Positions 32,706 through 44,345 of a DNA stretch of 64,000 bases are shown here, in pieces (within the stretch, counting starts at the first letter, position 1; every line of letters starts with the position of its first letter). The translations under genes and the position numbers were made by a program. The notes beneath the pieces were generated by a model, which saw nothing but the letters and a program-made list of their open reading frames with translations, was not told the origin of the DNA and did no database searches. The DNA comes from Thuidium tamariscinum (lineage: Eukaryota; Streptophyta; Bryopsida; Hypnales; Thuidiaceae), in assembly GCA_947034885.2 (NCBI GenBank), contig OX344752.2:19863386-19927385 (forward strand). Direction: 5' to 3'.

Positions 32706-32773
32706 TGTCACGATTTTTCATCCTCTGTCGCGGATTCTGTCGTGAATTTCATCCTGACGGACGCTCGGCTCCC

Positions 32774-32820
32774 CGTCACGTCAGCGGACGGACGGACGTG
32801 ACGCAACGGAAGCAACCCTG
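32774..32820 (-). repeat. Right terminal repeat of the giant hAT element
   Basis: It ends CAACCCTG, the inverse of the left terminus, with CGTCACGTCAG at 32774-32784 inverse to the left CTGACGTGACG. Confidence 0.9.
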
Positions 32821-32828
32821 GTTTTATC
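32821..32828. repeat. Right target-site duplication of the giant hAT element
   Basis: GTTTTATC, identical to 15895-15902. Confidence 0.95.
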
Positions 32829-34065
32829 ATTCAATTAAAAAAGTTTGTTTACATCTATACTCATTGTACTACAAACTTTTTATATGAACCCTATTTGTAA
32901 AGGCTAATTTATTAATAAAAATTTCTACTAAATGATGTTTATACATAGCCTAATTTATATATAATAGGATATGTGACATTTCAAGAGCCCTATAGTAGTT
33001 CTACATATATATAAAATTTATCCCCTTTGAATTAAATAGACCCTATCTTTTAACTCACGTAGCTTTCTAAAAATCACGAGTAATCTCCCCAAGGACTTAG
33101 TTTGTAAAATTTATTTAATTTCGAAGGTTTTATGAACGAAAAAATTAGAAAATTATTGTTAATTTTATTTTGATTGTGGCAATTTATGGCACACTAATTT
33201 GTACTTTAAGTTGGATTGTTTAATTAATTGTTTTGATTTGTTTCTTACAATGAGATTTTCTAGCTTGTGTGTTTTCTAATCATGTTTGCACTTTGCAGTA
33301 TTGTGGAAAAGACCTTTGTGAAGAGGTGTGCTCAAGTTTTGCTTTGTGGTATTTCAACTAATAATAGAAAATATTGAAGCACCAAAATTTTAAGATTAAA
33401 TTTTTTTTAAATTCCAATTACTTTTATTTTGGTTGTGGCAATGCTACAAAGTGCACTAGAAGATTTCCTAAAGTTCAAGCCAAAACAAAAGGAAACCACC
33501 AGATTTCCTAAAGTTCAAGCCAAAACAAATGGAAACCACTGTGACCTTGTACTACAACATGGCTTCAACATGCCCATTGAGATTTATAAATAACTTGAAC
33601 TTCTATGAGCTACCTTATCGAAGTGTAAAGTTGAGTGTACGACCATTGTGAATAAGTAGGCAAATTGAGGCAGTTCTTGGCAGTTGCCTGTATGACCTTC
33701 ATAAGCTATTCTAAGAGAAACTTTATGAGAAGACAAGTCCTACATAACTCATTACTACTACTGTAGTAACTGTTTCTAGGAAACTGTTTCTCAATTACAC
33801 TAGCTGATTGTTCAAGAGCTAAAAGTAAGATTTACCCTACACCACTCCAGCTTCATAGATTTACACAACGGGAGCATCAAAAGATCGAAGCTTCTGCATG
33901 ATGTTGACGATCGATCAACGGGTTCGGCGACCTAAGATAAACCTAGCAACAACAGAACACTGTCAACTTCATCACACAATTCAACCAACCACATGAAATC
34001 CAGCAGCAACGCACGGAATTCAATCCTATCACTCAAAGTTTGATGCACCTTCAGATCATCATTCA
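32829..34065. other. Downstream flank of PBB copy A, with a 40-bp tandem duplication
   Basis: From ~33230 it aligns with 38550-39340, marking the left limit of the duplicated unit. A 40-bp segment beginning AGATTTCCTAAAGTTCAAGC is duplicated in tandem at 33461-33540 and is single in the paralogous flank. No gene is seen. Confidence 0.55.
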
Positions 34066-35509
34066 TCAGTAAGCAATCACAGCAAACAGTTCCAGAGTCT
34101 TCAACTTACGTAGGTTACTGAACCCTTTCCCGGTCTCTACAATCGGGTCAAGCAAACGCTCCGCCGAATCAATTCGCTGGGGCACCGGGACCCCCACACT
34201 CCCAGCACCAACATCAAACCTCGCTTTATACACGAAATACATCACCACCAACACCAACCCAGAGTACACACTAAACACGGCCTGCAACCCCCCGACGACT
34301 ACTTCGAGAACAACCTTCGCCCACACGGGCATTCCCGTAGTCATAATCCCGTTCTTCGGGAAACTGAACACCACCGCCGATACCACCATTGAGTACACAC
34401 TAAACACCGCATCCAACCCCGTGATGACCTCTCCGAAAACAATCTTCGCCCACACGGGTATTCCATGGAACATCATCTCAGGTTTCGGGAATTCGAAACT
34501 CAACACCACGGATAGTACGATCCCAATGAGCGTGACAGTGACAACCGTCCACACTCTTCCGTTTCGCACCAACTTCGTACTCCGTTTCAGCGCTTCTCTT
34601 CCGTAGTTTCCAGGCTCCAGTACGGCTATGACTAGCCCCAGTGCAAAGACGATGGAGTAGTAAACGAAGGCAGCGAGGAAGAGAAAAAGACAGAAAAGAG
34701 AAGCGAAGGGAAGAATGGGGTGCGACCAGTCCGCATCGGTGAACGTGCTTACGTAGAGGAAGCCGGCAAAGAAGGAAATGAAGAAGAAGCAGAGGACGAA
34801 GATAGATAGGGATATCCAGAGTTGGGTTATGAACATGCGGAGATAGGCGTAGGGGAGGAATTTGAAGACTTTGGGGAAGGTGAAGCGGTCGGCGGCGGCG
34901 CGGGTGGAGGTGTAGAGGTAGCCTATGATATAGAAGACCGCGCCTGCGCTGAGAGTTTCCACTACCGCAATCAAGAAGAAGAGGAAGAGTCCCGCGACGA
35001 ATATCCATGTGAAGGTCATTGTGAGTGAGAGGTCGCCTAGTGCCAGGTCGGTAATCTACAGAATTGAGAGCCAAAGAGTTTTAGGTACACAAGCAAGGCC
35101 AATTCTCGAATTGAAGCTAGCATGGGGAAACAGTTCCCGAACTCTTCCAGAATTGAAGCATGGCAAATAAGTTCCCAAGTTTGGGAATATTAAATATGCA
35201 AGTGTTCCGAAATCTTGAACTTGGGGATAGAAAGTTCCCGTACTCTCAACTAATTTGGACGTGGGAAGAGAGGAGGAACGTCGGTACCTGCGTAGTGTTG
35301 ACAGAGCCCTCGACCGTGCTGTTGACGGGAAGCGGCGTAAAGGATGGTGAACTGAACAAAGTTGGAAACACTGAGAAAATCGAGAGCGGGAGGTAGAAGG
35401 CGAGGTAGAATGGCAGAAACAGACGGTAGTGCTTGTGCAACAGTCTCGCTGATTCCTTGAAAATGGATGTCGCGCCCCATCTCTCCATCTCCTCCGGACG
35501 CATCTCCAT
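34066..35509 (-). CDS. PBB-family multi-pass membrane protein, copy A (with internal 43-residue duplication)
   Basis: Two exons. Exon 1, 35509-35288, gives 74 codons with MEMRPEEMERWGATSIFKES, the family's 'IFKES' N-terminus, and one membrane segment. The donor is CAG|gtaccg. Exon 2 is 35055-34066 (acceptor TTCTGTAG, phase 0), with the stop at 34066-34068. Total about 403 residues with six to eight hydrophobic spans and the conserved patch LEPGNYGREALKRSTKLVRNG. Copy A carries an in-frame tandem repeat of 43 codons (129 bp; GAGTACACAC at 34262 and 34391) around PVWAK...AVFSVYS, single in copy B, which adds a membrane segment. A gtaagt near 34109, kept in all copies, could be a last donor, leaving the C-terminus uncertain. 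Plant relatives are annotated as polyadenylate-binding protein 1-B-binding protein; the biochemical role is unknown to me. Confidence 0.8.
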
Positions 35510-35699
35510 AGCTCAAAATCGACCAATTCGTCTACAAAACTGCACGATGAGATCGATTGATGTGTACGCAAACGCCAGCTTGTGAAATGATCGAAGGATT
35601 GGGAAGGAGAAATACTCGCCGGTGTCAGTTCCTTACCGACAAACCTTTGCTTGTGATCGAGGACAGGGACTACTCGACACGGAAGCTACTGTGCATATG

Positions 35700-35924
35700 T
35701 ACTAGATAACCTTCCAGCCGCAGTAGCGGCAAGGTTATCAGACATAACCGGTTGTTCACTTTTCAATTTAACCTTCGATCTTCATGATCTAAGGGTGTAG
35801 GAAGCAAGTTGAAAGGAAAGAAGGTTATGAGTTAGAATTTGTGATGGTGATAGTGATGGGTAGCCTATGGCATAGAGCCACGTTAGCATTGAGCCACGTT
35901 AGCATTGAAAAGTAAACAACCGGT
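35700..35924. mobile_element. ~225-bp insertion with nested hairpins, upstream of PBB copy A
   Basis: Absent from the matching place in copy B, where CATATG/GATATG runs straight into AGTGACGGAG. It is flanked by TATG on both sides. Inside are a GATAACCTT...AAGGTTATC hairpin and an inverted pair ATAACCGGTTGTTCACTTTT / AAAAGTAAACAACCGGTTAT. A 17-bp direct repeat, GAGCCACGTTAGCATTG, is also present. Confidence 0.75.
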
Positions 35925-35928
35925 TATG

Positions 35929-37035
35929 AGTGACGGAGAAAATAATGTCCATCATGGAAGTAGAAATCACTCAAATTACGGAACACTTGTTGACCCGTAG
36001 AGTATTTTAATCCTTGGGGAAAGGGGAAATGCACTTTTGCAGCTTCTAGTTGTACAGACAAATTATTAAGGGTAGTCACGACTCTTTCGAGAACCGGATT
36101 TTTGTGAAGTCGGAGAAATTAGTGACACAAAAGTGGAGCTAATCGTGAACTGTTCTTGTAAAGTCAAAGAAATCAGCGACGTAAAAGTGGAGCCAATCGT
36201 GAGCTGTTCTATGTGAAGGAGCCATGACAACCCTTCCTACTATTTGCAACGATTATGTAGGAATTTTTGACCCTAGATACGTAACTCCTATATTATATGG
36301 CCTTGATTATAATCACTTTAAATGCATTTTAATCTATTCTCAAAGTATATAATTTGTTCCAATGTAGGAAGTTCTTGTAGCCCTTTTAATAAGGAATCCA
36401 AAAATATAATTATATATGTAAAATGAATATTTTTTGAGGATAATAATAGCATTAAAAATCTAATTATATGAGTTTCTTAATACATATATTATTGGTTGAG
36501 CTATCCAAATTTTAGAGCTTTTTAATAAAAATTTAATTTTAATTGGAGAGAATTTTTTATATGGATTTAAAAAAACTATGCATAGGTGTTTTAATTCTTC
36601 ATATATATTGTCAGGTTTTTTTTCCAAAATATATATAATGCAACATTTTGTACATAAAATTTTCTTTTAATTTGACCTTCACCTAACATTTTGGTCTTTT
36701 TAATTTGATATAATTTTAATAAAAGCCATCTTCTAAGCTGTTTTAATGTTGATGATCCCTATATATAATACAAAAGTCACGTACCCAGGTTTCTAACTTA
36801 CACAGCTGGGTGGGAGCTTAGATATTTGCGTCTAAGTCAAGGACTTCAAGAAATTCCATGAGAATTTTTTCAAAAATGCCGTTTCTTCACCCACAAAAGA
36901 GAAGAAACAGCACTCCAATTTCTTTGAGAATTTCACATCCACCTTTTGCTCTTGGTGCATCACATACTTTTTTTCACAAAATTTTAAGGACTTGAGAAGT
37001 ACTGTAATAAGCCCTATTGATTCATTTTTGATTGA
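35929..37035. other. Upstream flank of PBB copy A expanded by AT-rich DNA
   Basis: The first ~140 bp and the last ~25 bp align with the copy B flank around 40800-40956. The stretch ~36070-37010 is extra, AT-rich and has no clear termini. It contains no supported gene; 36832-37143 is open on the minus strand but overlaps the next transposon. Confidence 0.45.
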
Positions 37036-37748
37036 GGGTGAATGCAAGAAACACTTGTATGGAGCAGTATTTTGCATCACACATGACATGTATTGATCTG
37101 TTTTATGGTCATAACTTTTGTCTTTTGACTCTAAATGATTCAAGATTTATAAGGGAAGGTTTTCATGACTATTATACACCCTGCCTAATTTTTTGGTGAC
37201 TTTAAAAATAAATTGACTATTTAAAAATAGACCCCAATTGAATGTCACACTTGTCTATTTGGAGGTTTATAGTACTATTTAGCACCCACAAAAACAAATT
37301 TGGAACTGAAATTTGGAAGAGATAGTCTTCTAGTAAACTTGTAGCTAAAAGACAAAGGAATTTTAAAAATATTTATTTTTATACAGTATAAAAGTCCACA
37401 AAGTGAACCTTCTTTTGTGTGCATTTTGAAACATGTAAAAAATGATTTTGGTGAATTTTTTCGTGAATGACCATCTCCATAAAATTCTTGCAAATGGCCA
37501 ATTTTTACTTTATTTTTTTTTTTTAAATCCTATTTTTTCTTAATTAAAACATCAAAATATGTATTTTTTAAGGTTTGGCACTTTTCAAGTTTTCCTACTT
37601 AGAGATTTTCTTGGCCAAATTCCCTTAGGGGATTACCTTTGTCTTAAAGGTGTATACATTAGTCATATTTTTTTTCATTTAAAAAAATTATTGTTCTAAT
37701 TTTAAAGTACTCCCAAACAAATAGAACAAGTGTTTCTTGCATTCACCC
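37036..37748. mobile_element. TIR transposon, family GGGTGAATGC, copy b
   Basis: Ends GGGTGAATGCAAGAAACAC / GTGTTTCTTGCATTCACCC are perfect inverses, with TTGA on both sides. The paralogous segment near 59641 has a single TTGA and no insertion, which proves the boundaries and the 4-bp duplication. Copy c sits at the same place in the next duplicated unit, so insertion came before that duplication. Confidence 0.92.
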
Positions 37749-37904
37749 TTGAGTGGAATCTACACATATAATCGTCACTCCTTGTATCCACTAGGAGAGA
37801 TTTAGCTCTAGACAATGCTAGATGGCTCAAATGTTTAAAATTTTATCATACTTCACTCCCAAAATCACCCTCCCCCCCCAAAAAAAAACATATAATACAA
37901 CTCA

Positions 37905-38515
37905 AAAATACACACCGATGGACAATTTCCTGGATGAATGTCAGCACCTAAAGGTTTAGCACATCAATGCTCGACATGACTTCTGGCGACCTTCACGCCC
38001 CGAAAAAACGAAGTTTCACAAGCTTGCCAATCCAAAAAGAAACCACGTTGCCTGAAACATCAAAAGGACCTTGATAGATAAACAATCACTCGCCATGCTG
38101 AATTACGAAGTACACAGGTCAGTTGTAGACTCGAAATCAAGGGATCGGTACAAACGCACAAAATAATCACACCTGCTTCACTGTTCTACTCACACCTAGT
38201 GTCACTCGAAGAATAAGAATCAGTCTGGCCTTCGAGACCAACGCGCATCAAGAGTCCGGTGGGAAGGTCGACTAACTACACCAAAAGCACACAGAGAACA
38301 ATCGTTACACTTGGTGCGGCTCAAAATAATAAAATGGGGAACCTAGTTCTGCCACTATTTCCAAGAATCAACCCAAACTGTTTTGATGGATAACAAGCCG
38401 TACTTGAGCAAAGAAATGCTCGTAAAGCTCCGGAAGAGTATTCAATGCACTCACACGATGCCGGAAATCAATCAATCTGCGTCAGAAAACAGGCTTTCTC
38501 CTTCGCAGGGCATTG
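37905..38515. other. Conserved spacer R, copy 1
   Basis: About 0.6 kb, strongly conserved with 41857-42489 and 63419-64000. It starts ACACACCGATGGACAATTTC and includes CATGACTTCTGG and a stretch ending GTAAAGCTCCGGAAGAGTAT. In copy 2 it lies directly downstream of the TLC gene, so it may be that gene's 3' end. A plus-strand open segment (NKPYLSKEMLVKLRKSIQC) survives in all three copies except for its ATG, which is GTG in copy 3, so coding is doubtful. Confidence 0.5.
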
Positions 38516-38549
38516 GGACAGGGCACACTAGTCTCTACTTTAAGTTTGG

Positions 38550-39349
38550 GTGGTTTGTTTGTTTTGATTTGTTTCTTACAATGAGATTTTCTAGATCGTG
38601 TGTCTTCTAGTCATGTTTGTAGTATTGTGAAAAAGCCCTTTGCAAAGAGGGGTGCTCAAGCTTTGCTTTATGGTGTTATACCTAATAATAGACAATATTG
38701 AAGGACAAAAATTGTAAGATTTTAAAAATTACAGTTACTTTTATTTTGGTTGTAGCAAAGCTACAGAGCTCACTAGTAGATGTCCTAAATTTGAAGCCAA
38801 AACAAAAGGAAACTACTAGCCTTGTACTACACAAGGCTTCAACATGCATTGAGATTTTGTTTGAAACATTATTTACAGATAACCTCAACTTCTATGAGCT
38901 AAGATAACTTACTGAAGAGGTTCCTTATTGAAATGTAAAGTTGAGCATAAGACCATTGTGAAGCAGTCGGCAAACTGAGGCAGTTCTTGTAGCCTGTATG
39001 ACTTTCACAAGCTATTCTAAGAGAGAAACTTTATGACAAGACAAGTAACTCGTTATTAGTAGTAACTTAGTGTAGGAACTGTTTCTCAATTACACACTAG
39101 CTGATTGTTCAAGAGCTAAAAGTGAGATTACCCCACACCAGCTTCTGCATGATGTTGAAGATCGATCAAGGTTCGGCGACCTAAGATAAACCCAGCAACA
39201 ATAGAACACTGTCAATTTCATCACGCAATTCAACCAACCACATGAAATCCAGCAGCAACGCACGGAATTCAATCCTATCACTCAAAGTATGATGCACCTC
39301 CAGATCGTCAGACATCAGTAAGCAATCACAGCAAACAGTTCCAGAGTCT
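38550..39349. other. Downstream flank of PBB copy B
   Basis: It aligns with 33230-34065, the downstream flank of copy A. It marks the junction between adjacent duplicated units, since spacer R copy 1 ends just before. No gene is seen. Confidence 0.55.
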
Positions 39350-40616
39350 TTAACTTACATAGGTGACCGATCCCTTCCCCTCCACAATCGGGTCAAGCAA
39401 ACGCTCCGCCGAATCAATTCGCTTGAACACTGGGATCCCCGCGCTCCCAGCAGCAACATCAAACCTCGCTTTATACACGAAATACATCACCGCCGACACC
39501 ACCATTGAGTACACACTAAACACCGCATCCAACCCCGCGATGACCACTCCGAGAACAACCTTCGCCCACACGGGCGTTCCCGCAGTCATAATCCCGTTCT
39601 TCGGGAAACTTAACACCACGGATAGTACGATCCCAATGAGCGTGACAGCGACAACCGTCCACACTCTTCCGTTTCGCACCAACTTCGTACTCCGTTTCAG
39701 CGCTTCTCTTCCGTAGTTTCCAGGCTCCAGTACGGCTATGACTAGCGCCAGTGCAAAGACGATGGAGCAGTAAATGAAGGCAGCGAGGAAGAGAAAAAGA
39801 CAGAAAAGAGAAACGAAGAAAAGAAAGAGGTGCGACCAGCCCGCATCGGTGAACGAGCTGAAGTAGAGGAAGCCAGCTAAGGAGGAAATGAAGAAGAAGA
39901 AGATGACTAAGATGGATAGGGTTAACCAGAGTTGGGTTATGAACATGCGGAGATAGGCGTGGGGGAGGAATTTGAAGACTTTGGGGAAGGTGAAGGGGTC
40001 GTCGTCGGCGCGGGTGGGGGTGTAGAGGTAGCCTGTGATGTAGAAGACCGCGCCTGCGCCGAGAGTTCCCACTACCGAGGTCAAGACGAAGACGAAGAGT
40101 CCCGCGACGAGTATCCATGGGTTGATCGTTGTGAGTGAGAGGCCGCCTAGTGAGTCGATAGTCTACACAATTGAGAGCCAAAGAGTTTTAGTTACACAAG
40201 CAAGGCCAATTCTCAAATTGAAGCTAGCATGGGGAAAAAGTTCCCGAACTCTTCCAGAATTGAAGCATGGCAAATAAGTTCCCAAGTTTGGGAATATTAA
40301 ATATGCAAGTGTTCCGAAATCTTGAACTTGGGGATAGAAAGTTCCCGTACTCTCAACTAATTTGGACGTGGGAAGAGAGGAGGAACGTCGGTACCTGCGT
40401 AGTGTTGACAGAGCCCTCGACCGTGCTGTTGACGGGAAGCGGAGTAGAGGATGGTGAACTGAACAAAGTTGGAAACACTGAGAAAATCGAGAGCGGGAGG
40501 TAGAAGGCGAGGTAGAATGGCAGAAACAGACGGTAGTGCTTGTGCAGCAGTCTCGCTGATTCCTTGAAAATGGATGTCGCGCCCCATCTCTCCATCTCCT
40601 CCGGACGCATCTCCAT
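39350..40616 (-). CDS. PBB-family multi-pass membrane protein, copy B
   Basis: Exon 1 is 40616-40395 (74 codons, nearly identical to copy A), donor CAG|gtaccg. Exon 2 is 40162 to the stop at 39350, entered in phase 0 after acceptor TTGTGTAG. Total about 344 residues: one hydrophobic span in exon 1, then the spans WILVAGLFVFVLTSVV, QLWLTLSILVIFFFFISS, FVSLFCLFLFLAAFIY and others, with the conserved LEPGNYGREALKRSTKLVRNG patch. It lacks the 43-residue internal repeat of copy A and so probably shows the ancestral form. Its tail differs from copy A because of a small length change near 39380. Both exons are open, so it is likely functional. It sits ~2 kb from TLC copy 2 and is transcribed in the same direction. 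Confidence 0.82.
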
Positions 40617-40956
40617 AGCTCAAAATCGACCAATTCGTCTACAAAACTGCACGATGAGATTGATGTGTGCGCAAACGCCAGCTTGTGAAATGATCGAAGG
40701 ATTGGGAAGGAAGAAGTACTCGCCGGTGTCAGTTCCTTACCGACAAACCTTTGCTTGTGATCGAGGACAGGGACTACCCGACACGGAAGCTACTGTGGAT
40801 ATGAGTGACGGAGAAAATTGTGTCCAAGATGAGCTGGAAGTGGAAATCAGGGAACAATTGTTGACCCGTAGAGTATTTTAATCCCTGGGGGAAAGGCGAA
40901 ATGCCCTTTTGCAGCTTTCAGTTTTGCAGACAAATTATTGATTCATGTTGGATTGA

Positions 40957-41683
40957 GGGTGAATGCAAGAAACACTTGTACGGAGCACTATTTTGCATCA
41001 CATGGAACATTTGTTGAATGATGTGTTTTTTTTTCATAAATTTTGTGTTTTGACTCTAAATGATTCAATATTTGCAGAGAAAGTACTCGCGACTATTATA
41101 CATTGTGCCTAATTTTTTGGTAATTTTTAAAACGAGTTAACTATTTAAAAATAGACCTCAATTGAATGTCACATTTGCCAATTTAGGGGTTTTTAGAACT
41201 ATTTAGCACCTATAAAACCAAATTCTGAGCTGAAATTTGGAGGGGGTGGTCTTGTGGCTAATGGACGAAGGAATTTTATAAATAATTATTCTTATGTGGT
41301 GTAAAAGTCCACAAAGTGAACCTCCTTTTGTGTGCATTTTGAAACATGTAAAAAATGATTTTGGTGAGTTTTTTGGTGAATGACAATCTCCATAAAGTTG
41401 TTGCAAATGGACAATATTTATTTTTTATTTTTTAAGAAAATTTACTATTTTTTCTTAATTAAAACATCAAAGTACGCATGTTTGTAAGGTTTGGCACTTT
41501 TCAAGTTCTCCTATTTGAGATTTTTTTAACCAAATTTCCTTTGGTGGTTACCTTTGTCTTAGAGGTGTATACATTAGTCATATTTTTTTTCATTTAAGAA
41601 AAAATTATTTTTTGAATTTTAAAGTACTCCCAAAAAAATCATGCAAACACAACAAATAGGGCAAGTGTTTCTTGCATTCACCC
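40957..41683. mobile_element. TIR transposon, family GGGTGAATGC, copy c
   Basis: Perfect inverse ends with TTGA on each side, in the same position as copy b relative to the neighbouring PBB gene. The body is ~727 bp, AT-rich and non-coding. Confidence 0.9.
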
Positions 41684-41856
41684 TTGAGTGCAATCTTGAC
41701 ATATGATTGTCATTATCTGTATCCACAAGGAGAAATTTAGCTCTAGAAAATGCGAGATGGCTCAAATGTTCAAAACATATGTTCAAATGTTCAAAACTTT
41801 ATCATATTTCACTTCCAAAATCACTCTCCCCCAAAAAACATGTATGGTACAACTCA

Positions 41857-42489
41857 AAAATACACACCGATGGACAATTTCCTAGATAAATGTCAGCACC
41901 TAAAGGTTTAGCACATCAATGCTCGACATGACTTCTGGCTACCTTCACGCCCCGAAAAAACGAAGTTTCACAAGCTTGCCAACCCAAAAAGAAACCATGT
42001 TGCCTAAAAGACTCATTACCATCAAATCACTCTGAAACATCGAAAGGATCTTGATTGATAAACAATCACTCGCCATGCTCAATTACCAAGTACACAGGTC
42101 AGTTGTAGACTCGAAATCAAGGGATCGGTACAAACTTACAAAGTAATCACACCTACTTCACTGCTGAACTCACACCTAGTGTCACTCGAAAGAATAAGAA
42201 TCAGTCAGGCCTTCGAGACCAACGCGCATCAAGAGTCCGGTGGGAAGGTCGACTAACTACACCAAAAGCACACAGAGAACAATCGTTACACTTGGTGCGG
42301 CTCAAAATAATAAAATGGGGAACCTAGTTCTGCCACTATTTCCAAGAATCAACCCAAACTGTTTTGATGGATAACAAGCCGTACTTCAGCAAAGAAATGC
42401 TCGTAAAGCTCCGGAAGAGTATTCAATGCATTCACACGATGCCGGAAATCAATCAATCTGCGTCAGAAAACAGGCTCTCTCCTTCGCAG
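41857..42489. other. Conserved spacer R, copy 2
   Basis: Matches 37905-38515. It leads directly into the 3' end of TLC copy 2 at ~42500, suggesting it is part of that gene's 3' untranslated or termination region, or an exon of an unrecognised gene. Confidence 0.5.
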
Positions 42490-42620
42490 GGGGCTACCAA
42501 CTTCTAATGAAAACCCACCCTCAAGCAGCTTCCAAAGCAGTTGAGATCGATTCCTCATCCTCTTTTCGACAACTGCGTCCACATGTACAGAAAAGTCGGA
42601 TGAAACCGGACTTCAGACTC

Positions 42621-44325
42621 CTACTCACGTCGTTTCAGAGAAGACCTCTCTCGCTGCAAAGCTTTGTAAAGCCCTTGACCCAGCAACACGTTCAAGACGT
42701 TGAGTCCCACCATGCCTGTGAGGGCCAGAGGCCACTCAAACCCACGAGGAAACTTCGAAGCATCCCAAAGAAGCTTGGCCGTTATCCATAAATGACAAAA
42801 AACACGGGTCAAGAAAAACGCGATCCAGTTCAGTGTCCAGTTCATGAAACTGAACCAACTGCTCTCGGATTTCGTCGCGGAAGAGAGCTTCCTCACTTTG
42901 CGCAAGTGCAGAAATATAGAATGGACCTGGTGCACACAAATCCAAGAATTAGCTTTAGGGTTTACAAAAAGGGCAAGGTTGAAATCACACAAGCAGCAAC
43001 AGAGCATTTCAGGCATTCAATTATTCATGGAGTCCGGCTAGTCTGCATCACAGAGGCTCCTAAGGAAACCCAGTATACTACAGGGTTTCTTCCTGGACCA
43101 GACCCTCAAGTTTTGAACACCCTGCAACTCATCCCGACCTCAGGAGGGTCTTCAAGATATTCATTTTGTTCTTTTTCTGAAACAAAAGAAACAGAATCTC
43201 CCTCCGAAAGGCAGAATACATCCCAACAGGCACATGGCCTGGCGGGAGACAAACCGGAACAACCAAGACCGCTTCAAGACATTCGGAAACCACAAAGCCT
43301 ACGAGGCAGAGCATGTACGGTTTGTGATCGCGAAGCCGAGAAATTAGGGTTTCCGATGTAAAAAAATATACGATAAAAAAGAGGTCCCACAAGGCTTGAT
43401 CTCAGCGATGACGTCTGGTTTTTACACATACACCAGACTGGTCCACACTACTTTTGTCCCCATAATCCGAATTGCAAACAACCCTAAAGATTTCCAGCGT
43501 CATCGCTCGTACCTCGCAGATGAGAGTCAGAATCAAGTAGTTGATGCACAAGTCTCGCTGAAGAGCAGGAGTGAAACAGGTCAGCAGGACTGCATGATGG
43601 ACAAGCAGGTGAGGCACCTTCGCACTGTACAGATGCTTCCGTATCATGTCCCATTGATCATAAGCGAAATATCCACAAGACGACGCCAATGCAGTGTAAG
43701 CTCCAGGCCATGTCCGGTGGTAAAGCACGTCGTGGGACAGCATGTTCGTCAATCCTGAAAATTGCGCTTCCTTCACCAGCAACCCAAGCACTGAAAACGC
43801 ACACTTGCAATTAGGCACAGCACTATCCAGATACTTCACAAGGAAAGCTAGAAGAGGAATATAGAGCAACTCTTCAGTGAATGCACTCAGTCGTTTTGTC
43901 ACTCGTGTCTACCAGAGTCATTACAAGCGCAAACAACAAAATGGAAATGGAAACAAAGAGTATCATTGTGTCGCTACTTTGTAGTTTTCCATGGCACATA
44001 CCTCACCTGACAAGGAGATGATACAGGAATGTACAAGCGACACGGACGTGTTCAGAAAATCCGCTGCCACCTCGGGTGTGAGTCCAGCAGTAATCTCAGG
44101 TCTCCATCGCAAGCAAAGGCTCAGAGACTGATTGACTCCTTCAAAAAATGCGAGAGCAGCAAATACTTGCCACAGCCGTGAATTCCCTTCTTTGATCTGT
44201 ACTGCCACCAACACAACCCAGATGGCGAGCAATAGAGTAAAGAAAACGCCAGGCGCGTCTGCTCTCCATGTGCTTCCTGGGGGTTGGGGTTTGGTCTCCA
44301 CCACAACCTTCTGCGCACCCTCCAT
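42621..44325 (-). CDS. TLC-domain (TRAM/LAG1/CLN8) membrane protein, copy 2, intact
   Basis: Three exons: 44325-44007 (ATG of MEGAQK; donor CAG|gtgagg), 43901-43513 (phase 1 entry; donor GAG|gtacga) and 42926-42621 (acceptor GTGCACCAG, phase 0, stop included). The product is about 337 residues. An N-terminal hydrophobic span, FFTLLLAIWVVLVAVQI, is followed by the TLC region: LSHDVLYHRTWPGAYTAL, the conserved His-His in LLVHHAVLLTCF, then across the exon junction LTLICE-VHSIFLHLRKV, the family's typical acidic-to-FLHLRK segment, and a final WIAFFLTRVFCHLW span. Joining the exons restores this motif, which supports the splice choices. TLC proteins act in endomembranes on or with lipids (ceramide synthase relatives); the substrate is unknown here. 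Confidence 0.82.
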
Positions 44326-44345
44326 GGGTACCAAACCAGACTGCC

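Larger units (their letters stand above)
15903..32820 (+). mobile_element. Giant (16.9 kb) hAT-superfamily transposon with three genes
   Basis: The element has termini CAGGGTTG/CAACCCTG, a perfect 8-bp target duplication and its own hAT transposase gene, so its class is secure. Beyond the outer 8 bp the ends share the subterminal motif CTGACGTGACG, 14 bp in from the left terminus and, inverted, 36 bp in from the right. Order inside: CCGTC array A, transposase (+), nested TTAA element, kinase-like gene (-), array B, telomere-type repeat, satellite block 1, array C, RING gene (+), satellite block 2 (inverted), array D. Typical hAT elements are a few kb with one gene, so size and cargo are exceptional. 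Intact ends, an intact transposase frame and a perfect duplication argue for recent movement. I know of no described plant hAT with this gene set, but I could not search. Confidence 0.93.

Noticed and set aside
38383..38610. Plus-strand gene starting MMDNKPYLSK
   Set aside because: The start codon is not kept in the third copy at 63.9 kb, the frame soon ends, and the segment fits a 3' flank of the TLC unit better.
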